Shown: positions 6,966 to 15,859, numbered from the stretch's first letter. The stretch is 23,034 bases of DNA from Betaproteobacteria bacterium TMED41 (GCA_002167365.1 NHCU01000041.1:9442-32475), one strand, 5' to 3'. Notes: generated by a model not told the origin, from the letters alone. Translations and numbers: made by a program.

Positions 6966-9900
6966 CTAACCTTGTAATAACTGAAGAACAACTTGTTGGC
7001 TAGCATTAGCTTGCGCCAATATAGCAGTACCAGCTTGTTGCAAAATCTGGGCTCTAGCCAACTCGGTGCTCGCTTTTGCATAATCTGCATCCTCTATTTG
7101 ACTCCTTGACGCAGATTGGTTTGTGGAAACGTTCGACAAATTGTCAATTGCATGAGTGAGCCTATTAATGACTGCCCCCATGTTTGCCCTATTTTTGTTT
7201 ACCTTATCCATTACCGCATCAAGATTTGCTAAAACTTCTTCAGCACCAGCTCTTGTGTTAATTCTATTGGTCATTTGGTCAAGTGCTAGGTCAACATCCC
7301 CAGTAACCTCGTTGGTTATAGGCCCACCTTTGCCAAAATCTCCGAGATCGATAGTTATTATTTGAGTTGCTCGTGCACCAACTTGAAATGCCAGCCTACC
7401 AACATTTGGGGGTGACATTGCTACCGTTGCATCTCCTCCAAATTCTCCTTGAACGAACCCAAGTTCAGTAAAACTCGAATTAGGCCCAAAACCGTTATCC
7501 CCAGGCGCAATGGTAAATGCTTCTTCGGATATCAATTTTATATCGCTGTAGACTGTTCTGGCTCCAATTGAACTAGCTGTTGCTCCCCTAATGCCAGTTA
7601 CATCATTAGATCCAATCCCATTAGAGATAGTATCCACTATTGCCAAATTTAATTCAGATGTAGAGGAATAAGCTCCCGATACTTCAAAGGGAATTCCAGG
7701 ATTTGTTGAAATTATTGTAATTTCCTTTGTCAAGGGGTCTATGCTGACCTCGGTGTTTGCAAAAGCGAGTGGATTATCATTTGCCGCTTCATCAATTGCT
7801 ATTTTAAGAGTATCTGCAAATAGTGGAAAACTTGTTGATGTCGCTGTAGCCGCAACTTTAATTCCATTGATGTTAACCGAAACCGTATCGCCCACAGCTA
7901 GAGTTGCAGCACCACTGGTTGCTGAAAGATTGATTGTGGAATTTTGCGCGACAGCGCCTCCTTGATCAAGTCCGAAGCTCGCTGCAGACAACCCCTGAAT
8001 AGATCCATCAAACCAGACTGACATATTTCTTCCATCGGAAGATTCTAAAGTCACACCCTGACCATTATTTGTAGCTGTTATTCCATGAGTATGGGTTTGT
8101 AAGTTTATCGCAGACACTACATTCTCTCTTCTGGTATCAGCTGGCTCATCCTGAGTTAATTTCACCTCTAATTTTGTACCATTTATGTAAAGTTCGTAAT
8201 CCCCAGTAGCTGGAAAAACTCCTGGGAAACCGGTATTTGTGCTGGATCCAGCAATTTTTGCACCTCTTATTTCAGCTGTTACACCTGTTTCATCTTTATG
8301 AGAATTAATTGCTGCTGCCATTGCTATTGCACTTGAGCTTTTTTGACTGCTGCTTGAAACCTCAACTGAGCGAATATCATCCTCAGCAAGAGCCCCTCTT
8401 ATAGCTACACCGCTAATCAATAAATCTCCTTTATTTAATTTGCGAGTGGGGGCCTGAAAATTTTCTTGTACCGACTCTGCATCAATATATGCATCAGTAG
8501 CATTTGTAGATACAGTGGCTGTAAATTCTATGCCTGGATTCCTTGCTGTAACGTAGACTTCATCTAAATCGTTACCATAATCCGCTAAAACAGTTATGCC
8601 TAAGGTTGGGTCAGCCTCAATTGCGCTAATCAAACCGGCTCTGATATTCTCCAATGAATCACCTGCTTCTGTTTCATATGTTTTGCTTTTTCCATTTACA
8701 GTCACAGTAAAAGTTTCTGAGCCTGCAGATGCCAAAGTACCAGTTAAGCTGAATTTACTGATTTGTGCAATTGCCGGTGAAACTGATGCCCTATCTTTGT
8801 TAAAAACTGTTGAAATGTTTTCACCATACGTCCCTGCAATCAAACCCGATCTCTCAATTACTCCTGTTGTACTCGTTTCGAGAGTTATAGGATTATTGAA
8901 TTCTTTGTTGTTTAAATACTGAGGGTCCTCAGAATACTTGGATTCAAGTGAATAAACTCCAGACTGAACACCTTGCTTAAGCCCTGTTCTGGCTGCAAAA
9001 GTTTGATCTGTGGCGGTAGTATTAAATCCGATTTCTATATTACGGCCATCAGCGGCCTCTAGTCTAACTCCTTTGAAATCATCATTTGTATTGATTGCTA
9101 TGACTCCAGTATCCTTAGTCATTCGATTGATTGCCTCTACTACAACTCCTCGACTTTCTCTAATATTGTTGTTTATTGTGTTGATAACCGGGGACGTATA
9201 ACCATTTATTACCAAGGTTCCTGATACTACACCACCCGCCGCCATTGATTGGCCAGTCATAACAGTTTTACCTACAACCGCATTAACACCGGTTGAATCT
9301 GAAATCAGGTTGATAGCGGCTGCTTTGGAAATTGCACTTCCAGCGCTATTTATCCCGGACGGGGATGTGGAATCGCTCTTGGCCAAAGACAAATTTACAG
9401 TTTGACCATTTATGATCAAATCACTTGATCGAAGTGCTGTCAATTCAGAAAAACTTCGATTAACACTCATCGAAACCGACGGGCCGCGCTGAGTGTATGA
9501 TTCCGGATTACCATCACTGCCCAATAAGCTAACCGTTAAGTCATCCGAAATAACTAGACTATTATTTGCCGCATCAACGCTTGCTCTTGTTGTCTCACTG
9601 GATATTAAACTCGTACTAGTCCCTGTCGCTCTATTAAGCATACTACTGGCAAGGAAATTTTTCCCTGGTTCTAATGCAGTAAATGTCAAATAGGTGGCGT
9701 CATCATTTGTTACATCCATGTCTCGCGCTACCGCAACAGAAACTAGGTCAGACAAGTTGGCATTTTCAGAAAATGCTTCTGCCATATTGTTAACAATATT
9801 TTTATTTGCAATTGCATTCGTATAAGTGCCACTTGCACTTCCAACATCAGCTGAAGTAACTGTGTAATTAGCACTAACACCATCAATCCTCATATTAATT

Positions 9901-12578
9901 ACATCTCCGGTTTGATAATCACCGGATACAGTGAATGTGTCTTGTTGTGCCACAGATTCTTTTGCAAAAAATACCGTTCCAGCTGAAAAATTGGGCGTGC
10001 CCCTCAAAGTTATTACGTCTCCGCTCTCAAGCTCAAAGTTAGCATCTAAGTCTCCATAGGCTTTATTTTGATTTACAGTGGTTGTAACTCTTGGATTTGC
10101 AGATCCAGTGAATCCGACACTCAAATCCGTTGCTTCCCCGTCAAGTGCGGAATAATTTATGGTCAGTGACCCATCGCCATTATCCGTTAAGGTTCTTCCA
10201 GAAGCAGTATCAAATTGACTGTCTGCAAATAACGCTGCTTTGACTTGAGTCGAAATATTAGCCCCAGTTAAACCTGCGGTGGTTGCCAACTCAACAGAGA
10301 CTCCGTCTATAACTAATAAGCCACCGGTTAGAGTTGTAACTCCTACAGTCATATCAATACCAGTTGTTAAATTAGATATTGTAGGGGTTAGTGGGAGATT
10401 ATCTGTTGTTGCGTAAACAACCTTGACGGTTCCGTCCCCATTATCGGTTGCATGGCGAAGAATACCATTCGCAGAAAAACTTGCATTCAGTTGATCAGCA
10501 ACAACAGTGGCAACTGCCGCAGTCGTTCTATTTTGTGGAACTGCAGACGCAAAAGCTAAAGTCACGCCAGTTGTACCTGCAGAGATTGTAGCACTAAATG
10601 TGGACAAAGAAAGTCCAGAGGAATTTCCGTAAACAATATTTACTACCCCAGAACTGGTTTCATATGCATTGTAAGAGACTCCGGCCGCAGAAAATGCAGC
10701 ATTTGCAGCACTTACAAAATCACATGCAACACTTTGAGCCGAATCGGCTGAATTTAAGTTAGTCAACTGAACTGAATAAGTTGCTCCATTTCCGTCAATA
10801 AGAACAAAACCAGCAAGTTCAGCAGATGCATCAGTCGGTGCCCCTAAAGTAATTGTCTGTTCTACAGTTCCTAAATTAATTGAAGTAACTAGAGTATCGT
10901 TGCTTGAGCCACCTTTGGTGGTTATTGAAAATTCATTGGTTGAGCCAGCGCTCCATGCTCCAAAGGTTAATTGATGTTGTGCAGCAGTCATTGATGGACC
11001 AAATGTGATTGTTCTTTGAACAGCGGGTTCGGGGATCGCTGTCATTGTTAAATCCCCTGCCTTTAAAAATTGTCCACTATTTGCAAAACTAGTACTGGTA
11101 TCAACAACTTGAACTGTTTCTCTAGCTACCGCTATGCCAACATTTGTGTCAGCACTGTAACTTATCATAGAAACTGAAGGGCTTTCATCGGGATATGTAA
11201 TAGTTATTGTCCCGCTTCCAGCATTAACCACTATACGAGATTGTGTTGCTGATGCACCAGCAAATTGAGCGTCTAAAGCTGTTTTTACTTGCGCGGCAAT
11301 AGCCGTTGCATTTGTTCCAGGTGTAATCTGAACAGTGGTGCCACCAATGTAAATATTTCCTAAACTTTTTACATCAACGGCAGTAAAATTCGAACCTGTT
11401 GTGTCCCCTCCAAATACAGGATCAAGTGGATCTCCATCAGCATCTGTGTAGGTCAAAGTTACACCAGAACTACCTGAAACATTTGAAGCAGCTCGGTAAA
11501 TAGAATTAGCGGCAAAATCAGCATTTAATTGAGCTGCAACCACGGCCGCAATTTCCGCCGAAGTATTGTTAACTGGTGCTGCAGATGTAGACGATAAACT
11601 TATACCAGTAGTGCCTGCAGATATTGCTGCAGCCTGGGTTAAAACATTAGCTGAGCCCCATCGAATTGTTACTGTACCATCACCATTGTCAACTGCATAA
11701 TGCCCATCAGCAGTAAAAGAAACTGAAGCATTAATTGCTGAAACAGCCTCAGCTGCCACTGCAGCTCCAGTGCTAGCGGTTGTAGAGAAAGTCACTTGAG
11801 CGGTATATCTTGCCACAGCTCCTGCCGCACTAACACCTGTCAGTATTACATGAAGGTTATTTGCTGAACCAGAACCGAAAGTCAAGGTTTGCTCAATACT
11901 ACCCAGATGAACTGTACTTGTAAGTGGATCTGAGCCTGAGGCCCCGCGAGTTGTAATGTTGAAACTAAGTCCAGTTCCTGAACTAAAATCACCAAATGAA
12001 AGGTTTTGCGAAGCGGGTTCTGCGTCTCCTAAACTAATCTTGTGCTGAGCGACAGATTCTGTAACGTCTTTAGTTACTGGACTGTAATTAATAGTGTTTA
12101 AATACTCACCAGTTGAACTGATTTTAAATACAGGCTTAGGTCCAACGGCTTCTCCTGCAGTTCCGTTAAGTACTTGAAACCCGTTCCATTCAGTCATATC
12201 CGCAATTCGGACAATTTCCTTTTTCAATTGTTGGAACTCTAAATCTAAATAACTTCTGTCTTCTCCAGCATTGGTATCATTGATCGCTTGAATTGCTAAT
12301 TCACGTTGCCTTTGCAACATGTCTGTAATCTCATTGGTAGCGCCCTCGGCAGTTTGTATCAAGGAAATGGCATCTCCGGCGTTTCTAACGGCCTGGTCAA
12401 GGGCTCGAATTTGTTGTGTCATTCTTGTAGATATTGCTAATCCTGCGGCATCATCTCCGGCAGAGTTAATTCTCTTACCAGTCGATAATTGTTCCATTGA
12501 AGTCGCAAGCGCTCTTTCTGAGTTAAGCAACGCTGTCTGGGTAAAAAGTGCCTTAGTATTAGTGTTAATAACTGCCAT
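6966..12578 (-). CDS. Giant flagellin, 1870 residues (flagellin 1)
   Basis: The ends are those of a true flagellin. The N-terminus starts MAVINTNTKALFTQ and continues with QLSTGKRINSAGDDAAGLAI, QTAEGA and ELAIQAINDTN (D0/D1, about 1-150). The last 100 residues hold RANMGAVINRL, IEDADYA and the final LLQG (D1/D0). Typical flagellins are near 300-600 residues; here about 1600 residues are inserted between the D1 halves. The insert has two tandem modules (about 192-535 and 536-832), followed by Flagellin_IN-like segments with repeated AAAIN...TGV and DGRN motifs. The protein has one cysteine (Cys619), which is rare in flagellins. The ATG has AAAGGA about nine bases upstream, and a sigma-54 promoter lies 76 bases before it. 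It should be secreted by the flagellar type III system and polymerise into the filament; the insert would form the outer surface. No terminator follows the stop. Confidence 0.93.
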   Translation of the reverse strand: MAVINTNTKALFTQTALLNSERALATSMEQLSTGKRINSAGDDAAGLAISTRMTQQIRALDQAVRNAGDAISLIQTAEGATNEITDMLQRQRELAIQAINDTNAGEDRSYLDLEFQQLKKEIVRIADMTEWNGFQVLNGTAGEAVGPKPVFKISSTGEYLNTINYSPVTKDVTESVAQHKISLGDAEPASQNLSFGDFSSGTGLSFNITTRGASGSDPLTSTVHLGSIEQTLTFGSGSANNLHVILTGVSAAGAVARYTAQVTFSTTASTGAAVAAEAVSAINASVSFTADGHYAVDNGDGTVTIRWGSANVLTQAAAISAGTTGISLSSTSAAPVNNTSAEIAAVVAAQLNADFAANSIYRAASNVSGSSGVTLTYTDADGDPLDPVFGGDTTGSNFTAVDVKSLGNIYIGGTTVQITPGTNATAIAAQVKTALDAQFAGASATQSRIVVNAGSGTITITYPDESPSVSMISYSADTNVGIAVARETVQVVDTSTSFANSGQFLKAGDLTMTAIPEPAVQRTITFGPSMTAAQHQLTFGAWSAGSTNEFSITTKGGSSNDTLVTSINLGTVEQTITLGAPTDASAELAGFVLIDGNGATYSVQLTNLNSADSAQSVACDFVSAANAAFSAAGVSYNAYETSSGVVNIVYGNSSGLSLSTFSATISAGTTGVTLAFASAVPQNRTTAAVATVVADQLNASFSANGILRHATDNGDGTVKVVYATTDNLPLTPTISNLTTGIDMTVGVTTLTGGLLVIDGVSVELATTAGLTGANISTQVKAALFADSQFDTASGRTLTDNGDGSLTINYSALDGEATDLSVGFTGSANPRVTTTVNQNKAYGDLDANFELESGDVITLRGTPNFSAGTVFFAKESVAQQDTFTVSGDYQTGDVINMRIDGVSANYTVTSADVGSASGTYTNAIANKNIVNNMAEAFSENANLSDLVSVAVARDMDVTNDDATYLTFTALEPGKNFLASSMLNRATGTSTSLISSETTRASVDAANNSLVISDDLTVSLLGSDGNPESYTQRGPSVSMSVNRSFSELTALRSSDLIINGQTVNLSLAKSDSTSPSGINSAGSAISKAAAINLISDSTGVNAVVGKTVMTGQSMAAGGVVSGTLVINGYTSPVINTINNNIRESRGVVVEAINRMTKDTGVIAINTNDDFKGVRLEAADGRNIEIGFNTTATDQTFAARTGLKQGVQSGVYSLESKYSEDPQYLNNKEFNNPITLETSTTGVIERSGLIAGTYGENISTVFNKDRASVSPAIAQISKFSLTGTLASAGSETFTVTVNGKSKTYETEAGDSLENIRAGLISAIEADPTLGITVLADYGNDLDEVYVTARNPGIEFTATVSTNATDAYIDAESVQENFQAPTRKLNKGDLLISGVAIRGALAEDDIRSVEVSSSSQKSSSAIAMAAAINSHKDETGVTAEIRGAKIAGSSTNTGFPGVFPATGDYELYINGTKLEVKLTQDEPADTRRENVVSAINLQTHTHGITATNNGQGVTLESSDGRNMSVWFDGSIQGLSAASFGLDQGGAVAQNSTINLSATSGAATLAVGDTVSVNINGIKVAATATSTSFPLFADTLKIAIDEAANDNPLAFANTEVSIDPLTKEITIISTNPGIPFEVSGAYSSTSELNLAIVDTISNGIGSNDVTGIRGATASSIGARTVYSDIKLISEEAFTIAPGDNGFGPNSSFTELGFVQGEFGGDATVAMSPPNVGRLAFQVGARATQIITIDLGDFGKGGPITNEVTGDVDLALDQMTNRINTRAGAEEVLANLDAVMDKVNKNRANMGAVINRLTHAIDNLSNVSTNQSASRSQIEDADYAKASTELARAQILQQAGTAILAQANASQQVVLQLLQG
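10078..10973 (-). repeat. Module B of the flagellin 1 insert (residues 536-about 832)
   Basis: This is the second copy of module A. It opens QLTFGAWSAG where A opens NLSFGDFSSG, and has INLGTVEQTITLG where A has VHLGSIEQTLTFG. Three sub-repeats follow, with the turns DNGDGTVKVVY and DNGDGSLTINY. The period between the two modules is 344 residues. The divergence suggests an old duplication rather than a recent one. Confidence 0.75.
10974..12005 (-). repeat. Module A of the flagellin 1 insert (residues 192-535), three beta sub-repeats
   Basis: The module opens with NLSFGDFSSG and a strand-rich segment ending in HLGSIEQTLTFG. It then holds three sub-repeats of roughly 55-90 residues. Each has a helix of the type AxxVxxALNAxF, an NGDGTVTI-like turn and strand, and a segment near AGTTG. 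It aligns by eye with module B over its whole length, so the pair is an internal tandem duplication; the limits are approximate. Confidence 0.75.
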
Positions 12579-12653
12579 TTTTTTTCCTTTCTAACTGTTG
12601 TTAACAGTCAGATTCAAAATACTATTTTTTATGATGTTAGGGAAAAGTAGATA

Positions 12654-12669
12654 AGCACAAAGAGTGCCA
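12654..12669 (-). promoter_or_regulatory. Sigma-54 promoter of the giant flagellin 1 gene
   Basis: Read on the minus strand the site is TGGCAC-N5-GTGCT. The GG and GC pairs are at exactly the -24/-12 spacing of the sigma-54 consensus TGGCACG-N4-TTGCW, with one mismatch in the -12 half. Transcription would start near 12643, leaving a leader of about 65 bases. Sigma-54 control implies an enhancer-binding activator such as FleQ or FlrC and fits mid-class flagellar genes. Confidence 0.75.
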
Positions 12670-12856
12670 AAAATTACTTTAATCAGGTTCATCAATTTTT
12701 TTATTTGTTGACATGGTAAGTGTCTCAAACATATGGTTTTAAAGAGAAAAAAGGGTATATGAAACATACAATTGAGTTTAAAAAAATTAGCTAGAATTGA
12801 AACTGGCATTTTTTTTCCGCAAAGAATTTTGATGGTTAAAATTGTGAAACCGGTAA

Positions 12857-13420
12857 TCATTTGCCGCTATCGTGGGATTCTGCTTCAGTTGTAGTTTCAG
12901 TTTCAGGCTTTTGTTCATCTTGAATTGTTTCAGGAGCAAGAGGGTCTTTAGTCTGCTCGGGGAGATCTGGGGCAGTTTTGAACCCTAAAATTGAACTTAG
13001 AACCTTGAACTCTGCGTCAACGTCAGGATGATTTGGATATCTTTCATGAGCATCAATGCAAACACTCAACGCCTCTGCATGCTCCAAGTCACATCTAAGT
13101 GCTCGAATCAGCATTATAAAGCTGTAAGGTGTTGCATTTACACCCTGCTGTTCAATCAATGTTCTTAAAAGTGAGGATGCCACTGTCCAATCTTGTCTTT
13201 GCATTGCCATAAGACTTGCAATAGCTAAAATATCCTCGCTTTCTGGGTATAATGCTAAGCCAGCTTCAACTAAAGCCTCAGCTAATATTGTTTTATGCTC
13301 AGCAACGAGACCAGAAATGGCCTCGCGTATTTCTTGGGGAGAATAATTTGACACTTCTTTTGTTGTCATCATTTTCCCAACAGTTGCTTGTTTGATGGTT
13401 TCGTTACTTAACCTGTTCAT
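12857..13420 (-). CDS. TPR-like helical-repeat protein with acidic tail
   Basis: This 187-residue protein is mostly helical. Residues about 40-135 form two to three tetratricopeptide-like pairs, with AEALVEAGLALYPESEDI, DWTVASSLLRTLIEQ and AEALSVCIDAHERYPNHPD. The last 40 residues are Pro/Glu/Thr-rich and acidic. No catalytic motif or signal peptide is visible, so a cytoplasmic protein-binding role is likely. I chose the ATG at 13420 because AGGGAG lies five bases upstream; the GTG at 13426 would overlap that ribosome site. A very good sigma-54 promoter precedes it, as for the flagellin gene downstream. No clear terminator separates the two, so partial read-through into flagellin 1 is possible. 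A chaperone or adaptor for the very large flagellin is one attractive reading, but that is inference. Confidence 0.75.
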   Translation of the reverse strand: MNRLSNETIKQATVGKMMTTKEVSNYSPQEIREAISGLVAEHKTILAEALVEAGLALYPESEDILAIASLMAMQRQDWTVASSLLRTLIEQQGVNATPYSFIMLIRALRCDLEHAEALSVCIDAHERYPNHPDVDAEFKVLSSILGFKTAPDLPEQTKDPLAPETIQDEQKPETETTTEAESHDSGK

Positions 13421-13425
13421 TTCCA

Positions 13426-13431
13426 CTCCCT
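13426..13431 (-). promoter_or_regulatory. Ribosome binding site fixing the ATG start of the TPR-like gene
   Basis: AGGGAG on the minus strand ends five bases before the ATG at 13420. It overlaps the alternative upstream GTG, which argues against that start. Confidence 0.7.
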
Positions 13432-13466
13432 GATTTTGAAGGACATTTTATTCATGTCTCTTAAAA

Positions 13467-13483
13467 AGCAAAAGAAATGCCAA
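13467..13483 (-). promoter_or_regulatory. Sigma-54 promoter of the TPR-like gene
   Basis: The minus strand reads TTGGCAT-N5-TTGCT. The GG-to-GC spacing is exact and the -12 half is a perfect TTGCT. The start of transcription would be near 13457, about 36 bases before the ATG at 13420. With the site at 12654-12669 it makes a pair of sigma-54 promoters less than 1 kb apart in the same direction. Confidence 0.78.
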
Positions 13484-13550
13484 CTTTGAGAATTTTTTTT
13501 TTAAGTTCAGTTCATGATTTAAGGAATAAAGCAGGTTAAGATTAAGGCAT

Positions 13551-15248
13551 ATGGGAAAACCAAAACATAGAATTCCGCCGCAAAAAAGAGCCGGACAAAA
13601 TGCTTCTAAAACTGTTCATCCGTCAATAGACTCTATCAGACCTCCAGAGTCAAAAGAGAATAATGCCTTTCAAATTGCTCTTGATAATAAAAATTTTGAC
13701 CTAGCAAAGCAAATCCTTGCCGAGAGTTCCAAGGGAATGCCGGAATGGCGACGTTTGAACCTTGAGGGATTAATAACTATAAGCCAAGGTGATTTGGTAG
13801 CAACAGAAAGAATTCTTTTAAGATCTTTACGACACCCAGAAGCTGGTGTTAAACCTTACAAAAACCTTGTTTCTGTTTATAGTCAAATGGGTAGATTACG
13901 TGATGCTCTCCCACTTGCTAAAAAAGCTCATGAAATGGAGCCTGAAAGTCTTGAAATTGCTCTGCTCTACATTAACTGCTTGCTTGATTTGGCAAAATCA
14001 GATGATGTAATTAAAGTTGCTGATAAATTATTAGAAAAAAACAAAAACCAACGCCAACTTTTACTAGCAAAAGCCTCGGCACTCAGAGCAGGCTTTAAAC
14101 CCGAAGAATCCTCCGACCTCATCGATGAAATTCTAAAACTTTATCCTAATGATCCGACTGCTATGAGGTTAAAAGCAGACATCCTGGGTGACACTGACTC
14201 TGTTGCTGCTGTCAAAATCTATAAACAGGCCCAGGACATCGTAATGAAGGAAAGAAAAAAACCTGATGTTGCCATGAACTGGAATGCTAGTCTTCATTTT
14301 TTGAGGACACGTGAATTAAAAAAAGGTTGGGATTATTGGGAGCTAGGATTTGACAAAGCTGTAGGGACTATGGGACGAAACTTGATTCCACAAGTTAAAG
14401 TGTTGCCAAGAGCTGACCATTTAGATAAATTTGATCCAGATAAATGGACTTTGATATGCGTTGAGCAAGGTATTGGAGACCAAATACTTTTTTTAAGCGT
14501 AATGGAAGATGCTATTGAAGAATGGAATAATCTTTTTTTCGTTTGTGAAGCTAGGCTAAAACCAATAATAAAAAGATCCTTTCCAAAACTCCAAGTTGGG
14601 TTGCCCGGTTTGCTTGAATCATGGTCCAAAAATAGTCTTGCAAAAAATGGGTTCATACCATTAGGTAGCTTACCAGGCCGTTATAGACCAACAGTAGAAA
14701 GTTTTACGAATTACAAAAAACCATTTTTACAAGTAAATGGCGACCTTTATGTGCAATATCAAAAACAGTTGAGAGATATTGCTAAAGGAAGGCCAATAGT
14801 AGGTATTTCTTGGAAAGGTGGTTATTGGGAATCACAAAAAAAAGCAAAAGCACTCGGAATTGAAAACTGGCTTCCTATTTTTGAAAGAGGTGCACTATGT
14901 GTAAATCTTCAGTATGGAGACACTTCTGCTGATGAAAATCTCATCAAGGAAAAAGGCTATGAATTAGTCTCATTTCCTAGCATTGACTTCAAAGTTAAGC
15001 TTGATGATTGGCTTGCTATTGCCGCAGCCTGTGATGGAATAATTTCAGTCTCAACTGCACTTGTGCATTTTGCTGGCGCTTGCGGCCAAAAAGTAGGAAT
15101 TGTTATGCCTGAACCTCAAGGACCATGGATACTAGGTATCGATGACGAGTGGTCAATTGCTTATCCTAATGTTGCGATTTTCCGAAGAAATAGAGATGAA
15201 TCCGTTACAGAACTGGTTGATCGCATAGCAAAGGTTATTGTAGCGTGA
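13551..15248 (+). CDS. TPR-glycosyltransferase fusion, candidate flagellin glycosyltransferase
   Basis: This 565-residue cytoplasmic protein has a basic, disordered first 30 residues. Residues about 36-215 are tetratricopeptide repeats, for example LVSVYSQMGRLRDALPLAKKAHEMEP. Residues 240-270 form a linker with WNASLHFLRTRELKKGWDYW. Residues about 295-555 form a GT-B domain like those of heptosyltransferase-type (GT9) and related enzymes. Its motifs are EQGIGDQILF (305-314), GISWKGG (418-424) and the donor-site ISVSTALVHFAGACG (498-512). TPR plus GT-B is the layout of several enzymes that glycosylate protein Ser/Thr residues, and TPR-glycosyltransferases are often found beside flagellin genes. 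Its position between giant flagellins makes it the best candidate for attaching the sugar. The ATG follows AAGG closely. The stop overlaps the next start (GTGA), so the two form an operon. Confidence 0.85.
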   Translation: MGKPKHRIPPQKRAGQNASKTVHPSIDSIRPPESKENNAFQIALDNKNFDLAKQILAESSKGMPEWRRLNLEGLITISQGDLVATERILLRSLRHPEAGVKPYKNLVSVYSQMGRLRDALPLAKKAHEMEPESLEIALLYINCLLDLAKSDDVIKVADKLLEKNKNQRQLLLAKASALRAGFKPEESSDLIDEILKLYPNDPTAMRLKADILGDTDSVAAVKIYKQAQDIVMKERKKPDVAMNWNASLHFLRTRELKKGWDYWELGFDKAVGTMGRNLIPQVKVLPRADHLDKFDPDKWTLICVEQGIGDQILFLSVMEDAIEEWNNLFFVCEARLKPIIKRSFPKLQVGLPGLLESWSKNSLAKNGFIPLGSLPGRYRPTVESFTNYKKPFLQVNGDLYVQYQKQLRDIAKGRPIVGISWKGGYWESQKKAKALGIENWLPIFERGALCVNLQYGDTSADENLIKEKGYELVSFPSIDFKVKLDDWLAIAAACDGIISVSTALVHFAGACGQKVGIVMPEPQGPWILGIDDEWSIAYPNVAIFRRNRDESVTELVDRIAKVIVA

Positions 15249-15856
15249 GTACATATAACGACCCTTTCATGAGTTTGAAAGAAATAGCTCTTACGCAATT
15301 CGAAGGTGCGAGAGAAATTCCTGCATCTATAGATTTATTAGTTAAAGACGGTAACAAACTTGATATTCAAGCCAGATCCATCTTGATCAAGCTTCATGCA
15401 ATCCTCACCAACTTCAAAGTTCCAAAAATAGCAGTTGGAATTGGTATCAAAGAATTTGGTGTGTTTAATCCTATTTTAAGTTTTTTACATGGAGATAAAA
15501 AAAACAATATCTCATACTTGGGCTTTGATCCTGTTGATCATCAACTTGATAGCCCGGTTTCCAGAGAAATCATGCAAAATTTTTCACCTGAAAATTTTCT
15601 GACTACTGAAAATGAAATATGTCGCTCTTTACTCCAACAAGACGCTTTTATAGTTGGTGTTTTTTCTTCTAAATCTGTCAATGAGGCGAGAGAGTTCATA
15701 GATGCTTTTGCACATGACAAAAGCGGGGCATTGTTTTTACACAATTACTCACGATTAAACAGTCCAAGCCATCATCTTTACGCAGCAGAGAGAAACCTAA
15801 GAGTTATTGAACTTCCTGAAGGCTCTGGTGAATGCTATTCAATTCAGATGAAATAA
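15245..15856 (+). CDS. Uncharacterised 203-residue protein coupled to the TPR-glycosyltransferase
   Basis: I do not recognise this protein. It begins at a GTG overlapping the stop of the TPR-glycosyltransferase (GTGA), with AAAGG ten bases upstream, so it is very probably translated by coupling. An ATG eight codons later lacks a ribosome site. Visible features are a helical first 50 residues, an alternating strand segment KIAVGIGIKEFG followed by ISYLGFDPV, then AFIVGVFSSKS and ALFLHNYSRL. This alternation suggests an alpha/beta (Rossmann-like) fold, perhaps a degenerate methyltransferase or sugar-modifying domain, but no SAM-binding or catalytic motif is clear. There is no signal peptide and no membrane segment. 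Its conserved pairing with the glycosyltransferase would be the main clue to its function. Confidence 0.7.
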   Translation: MSTYNDPFMSLKEIALTQFEGAREIPASIDLLVKDGNKLDIQARSILIKLHAILTNFKVPKIAVGIGIKEFGVFNPILSFLHGDKKNNISYLGFDPVDHQLDSPVSREIMQNFSPENFLTTENEICRSLLQQDAFIVGVFSSKSVNEAREFIDAFAHDKSGALFLHNYSRLNSPSHHLYAAERNLRVIELPEGSGECYSIQMK

Positions 15857-15859
15857 ATA

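Noticed and set aside
7156..9693. Several plus-strand frames of 60-110 codons inside flagellin 1
   Set aside because: They are antisense to an unbroken flagellin frame, lack ribosome sites, and their Ala/Val/Ser-rich content mirrors the flagellin codons.
9815..9832. TGGCAC string on the minus strand resembling a -24 element
   Set aside because: It is inside flagellin 1 coding sequence and has no GC pair at the correct -12 spacing.
12591..12860. 89-codon minus-strand frame whose ATG overlaps the stop of the TPR-like gene
   Set aside because: It is rich in Phe, Ile, Leu and Lys, as expected for translated A/T-rich spacer. It contains the sigma-54 promoter of flagellin 1 and has no recognisable domain.
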